Shown here in pieces: positions 61,797-64,000 of a DNA stretch of 64,000 bases (positions within the stretch are counted from its first letter, which is position 1; every line of letters begins with the position of its first letter). The position numbers and the translations under genes were made by a program. Below the pieces are notes generated by a model. It was not told where the DNA came from and ran no database searches. It worked only from the letters and a program-made list of their open reading frames with translations. The DNA is from Brachionus rotundiformis. Taxonomy: Eukaryota > Rotifera > Eurotatoria > Ploima > Brachionidae. The stretch lies in the NCBI GenBank assembly GCA_016802295.1, contig JAESIW010000180.1, forward strand, positions 2,288,039-2,352,038, written 5' to 3'.

Positions 61797-64000
61797 ATGC
61801 ATGGCACTGTTGATCTTTTGGCAACAACTAAATTTTGTCTGATTGTAATTTTATTTAAATTGACAGAAGTAATCCATGGACTCGAGTGTGATACCAATTT
61901 TAATTTTTCATTTCGTCAACTTAGTTTTTGTTTTGGAAAGTGTTCGGTAGATTATAGCAAAACTATTGGTATAATAAGAGCCCAAAGCCTAAACGAATTC
62001 GATGCCATATGCAAGAAACCAAAGTTAATTCACTCGAGCATGCATGCCTCGCAGTACTATTACAGCTCAAAGGCAGTCTTTGGTCAAAATAGTGCTTTGA
62101 GCCACAAGGCTTTTATTTTCGACTTCAATTTAATAACTGGAGAGGTTTACATTGATTTTACCAAGCTAAATCAAACGTTAATCCAACAAGTTAAACCTCA
62201 GGCAAATGTTTCACTGATAATTGCCTTAGTAGCTCGTCAATTCGTGACTTTCAGAATTTTTAATCTACCAAGCACCAAGTCTGTGTACATAAATGATATA
62301 AAAATAATGCTAAGTGGTTCAGCTAGTTTGGAGTTGATGGAAAGAAAAGGAGATCTAGCGGTCCAAGTATACCATTCACCATTATACCGCTATTCATCTG
62401 ATCGCAGAGAATGGATCAATTATTTGAACACATTGCTTGGTGTAAATAAGAATGGTTATATCGAGTATTTATCACAATTTTGCCAAATATCACATATCAG
62501 AATAGACCTCAATAAGATAATTCTTAACTTGCATAATACGAGCACTTTTGAAGACTTTGTTGAGCCTTTGGAAGAAATGGAAAGTCTAAATGAGAATATT
62601 GAAAGTGAACTGTCTCAGTATCGTTTAGGAAGATTGTGCTCTCTATCTGTCAATGAGTTATTATTTTTGGACAGCTTTGAGAAAAAAAAAAAATATTTTG
62701 CCATCAATTCAGAACCTCATATATTTCTGGATATTGGTCTAAATAAAGACAAAAATGAAAATTATTTGAAAATTTTTTTCAAAGAATGTGACATTGGAAA
62801 AATTTATAATCTTATTCTTTTTGTGGATAAGGATTTCGATACAGAGTCAATGGTAGAAAGATCGAAAAAGCTCATTATAGATGAAAACTATTGCCATCTC
62901 AGAATTTATGTAAGATTTTTGCTTGATTATTTTGTTAAATTTTTACTTTAAAATAATTTAAAAATTTTTTTTTTGCTAAAATGAATGATAAAAGTATTTA
63001 AACTTCAAATATTATTTTGTTCAAATATTGGAATGATTTTTTTCTAGATTTTAAATAATTTAAAACACGAAATTTACTAATTTGAGCTTGAGAGATCTTA
63101 TTTGATGTTAATTATGAAAAAATAATTAAAAAATTTCTTGCTTTAATGTTTATTTAAGATAAAATAACAACTAACTAAGTGGCTCGAATAAAATAAATAA
63201 TCACTTCATTAATTCATTAATTTTTACTTAATATAATTTAATAGAAAATTCATAGCATATTCATAACATAACATAAGATATTCAATTTGGTTTAAGTGTG
63301 TTATTTCGAATCTGTTAAATCTGATTCAGAATATGCTTAAAAATAGCAACTAAATTTATATTAAGTGATATAAAATATATGATAAATATAAATTGAAATG
63401 CATTTATTTTTATATTTAACAGGCAAATACTGAAGTTTACAACTTGGTCGGCGATGAGCACCAATACACTAGATTTGATTATATTGCCAATGACCGAACA
63501 GAATCAAAACCAGATTTTAGGGAGCAGATTTTTGAGCTTTTAGACAAGCAACAAGTCAATTCATTTCTCTACATGAAAGTGTTGCCGAGAGCTACAGAAA
63601 CCGAGCTTCGATTCTTTACAGGTAATTAATCAATATAAATTTTTAGATTAAAGTAAAAATTATCAATAAATTTTAGAAAGAGACGAGTATTATGCTGATA
63701 AATTTTACAATTTAATAAATCAGCAAATTTTTTTGGAAAAACAAGTTGGTTCTAAAGATCAAATTGAAGGCTATACAGATGATACATTTAATAATTATTC
63801 GGTCAAATTTGCAGTACGGGAATCTGATGTCAGAGAATATTTTCATAGTAAAGATATCAATCTGTGGGCATACCTTGAATCTAACCAAATAAAGAGTCAA
63901 ACGATAGATGGCTATGATTTTGTGGACAAAACTGATCAAATGGAATATTTTTGGATTAGTGACAAGAGGTGCAAAGCAATAATACTTGATTCCGAAATAT
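61797..64000 (+). CDS. large secreted or surface protein, unknown, runs off the window
   Basis: Exons 61797-62909, 63423-63621 and 63677 to beyond 64000; at least 545 aa so far. A hydrophobic leader (FCLIVILFKL, about residues 13-28) ends near GLEC, so it is secreted or membrane-bound. The mature start carries four Cys within about 45 residues (ECDTNF, FCFGKCSV, ICKK). Several N-glycosylation sequons (NFS, NQT, NVS, NTS) support an extracellular location. The middle part has beta-rich character (FIFDFNLITGEVYIDF, VYINDIKIMLSGSASLELM). I recognise no domain. The second intron (62910-63422, 513 nt) is long for this genome. The start follows an AG acceptor-like site by 5 nt. Confidence 0.7.

Noticed and set aside
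10119..64000. CRISPR arrays, operons, prophage or bacterial features
   Set aside because: Spliceosomal introns, a homeobox gene and animal-specific proteins show this is eukaryotic nuclear DNA; no direct-repeat arrays were seen.

Overview
This window is nuclear DNA from a small-genome animal. It is very AT-rich, with homopolymer-rich intergenic DNA. The genes are cut by many introns of about 45-70 nt with GT..AG ends, and the products are animal-specific: an NK1/slouch homeobox protein, SCAI, rhotekin, CLCA and neuropathy target esterase. A monogonont rotifer such as Brachionus would fit the base composition, the tiny introns and the splice-acceptor-like sites just before many start codons. 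The lineage is inference and was not tested by any search.

Layout. 508-1720 (+) encodes a divergent ribonucleotide reductase R2-like subunit. 3172-5353 (+) is alkaline phosphatase copy 1. 5639-6250 is a 204-bp inverted repeat whose arms each carry an intron-containing tRNA-Ser(AGA); its spacer holds a stray piece of the rhotekin gene. 6375-6839 is an unknown basic protein with a KEN box, followed by tRNA-Asn(GTT). 8456-10118 (+) is a rhotekin-like protein without a PH domain. 10119-16927 is a long gene-free stretch leading to the NK1 homeobox gene (16928-18241). 21372-25230 (-) is a 12-exon CLCA-family membrane protein that has lost its protease and MIDAS residues. 27333-30996 (-) is the DDX31 RNA helicase, divergent from 31667-38454 (+), a 1479-aa neuropathy target esterase (PNPLA6/7). 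After a retroelement remnant (about 39130-39490), 39860-42334 (-) is SCAI, 44400-44816 (-) a small multi-pass membrane protein, and 46761-48376 (-) mitochondrial aspartate aminotransferase. 49940-50300 is a foldback element inserted in a coding-like relic. 52723-53596 (+) is a single-pass membrane protein, 54757-55288 (-) part of a basic AT-hook-like protein, 57383-59553 (+) alkaline phosphatase copy 2, and 61797 to the window end a large secreted or surface protein.

The genes do not form one pathway; this is ordinary animal gene neighbourhood structure. The strongest unusual signals are four. (1) Tandem alternative exons in the NTE esterase recode the catalytic-Asp loop and have exactly equal total length. 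(2) An R2 homologue keeps its R1-binding tail but has lost most iron ligands. (3) A CLCA protein is intact as a gene but has lost HExxH and MIDAS chemistry. (4) A tRNA gene palindrome captured protein-coding DNA. Exon joins were derived by hand from reading-frame continuity, splice sites and family resemblance; no alignment or transcript data were available.
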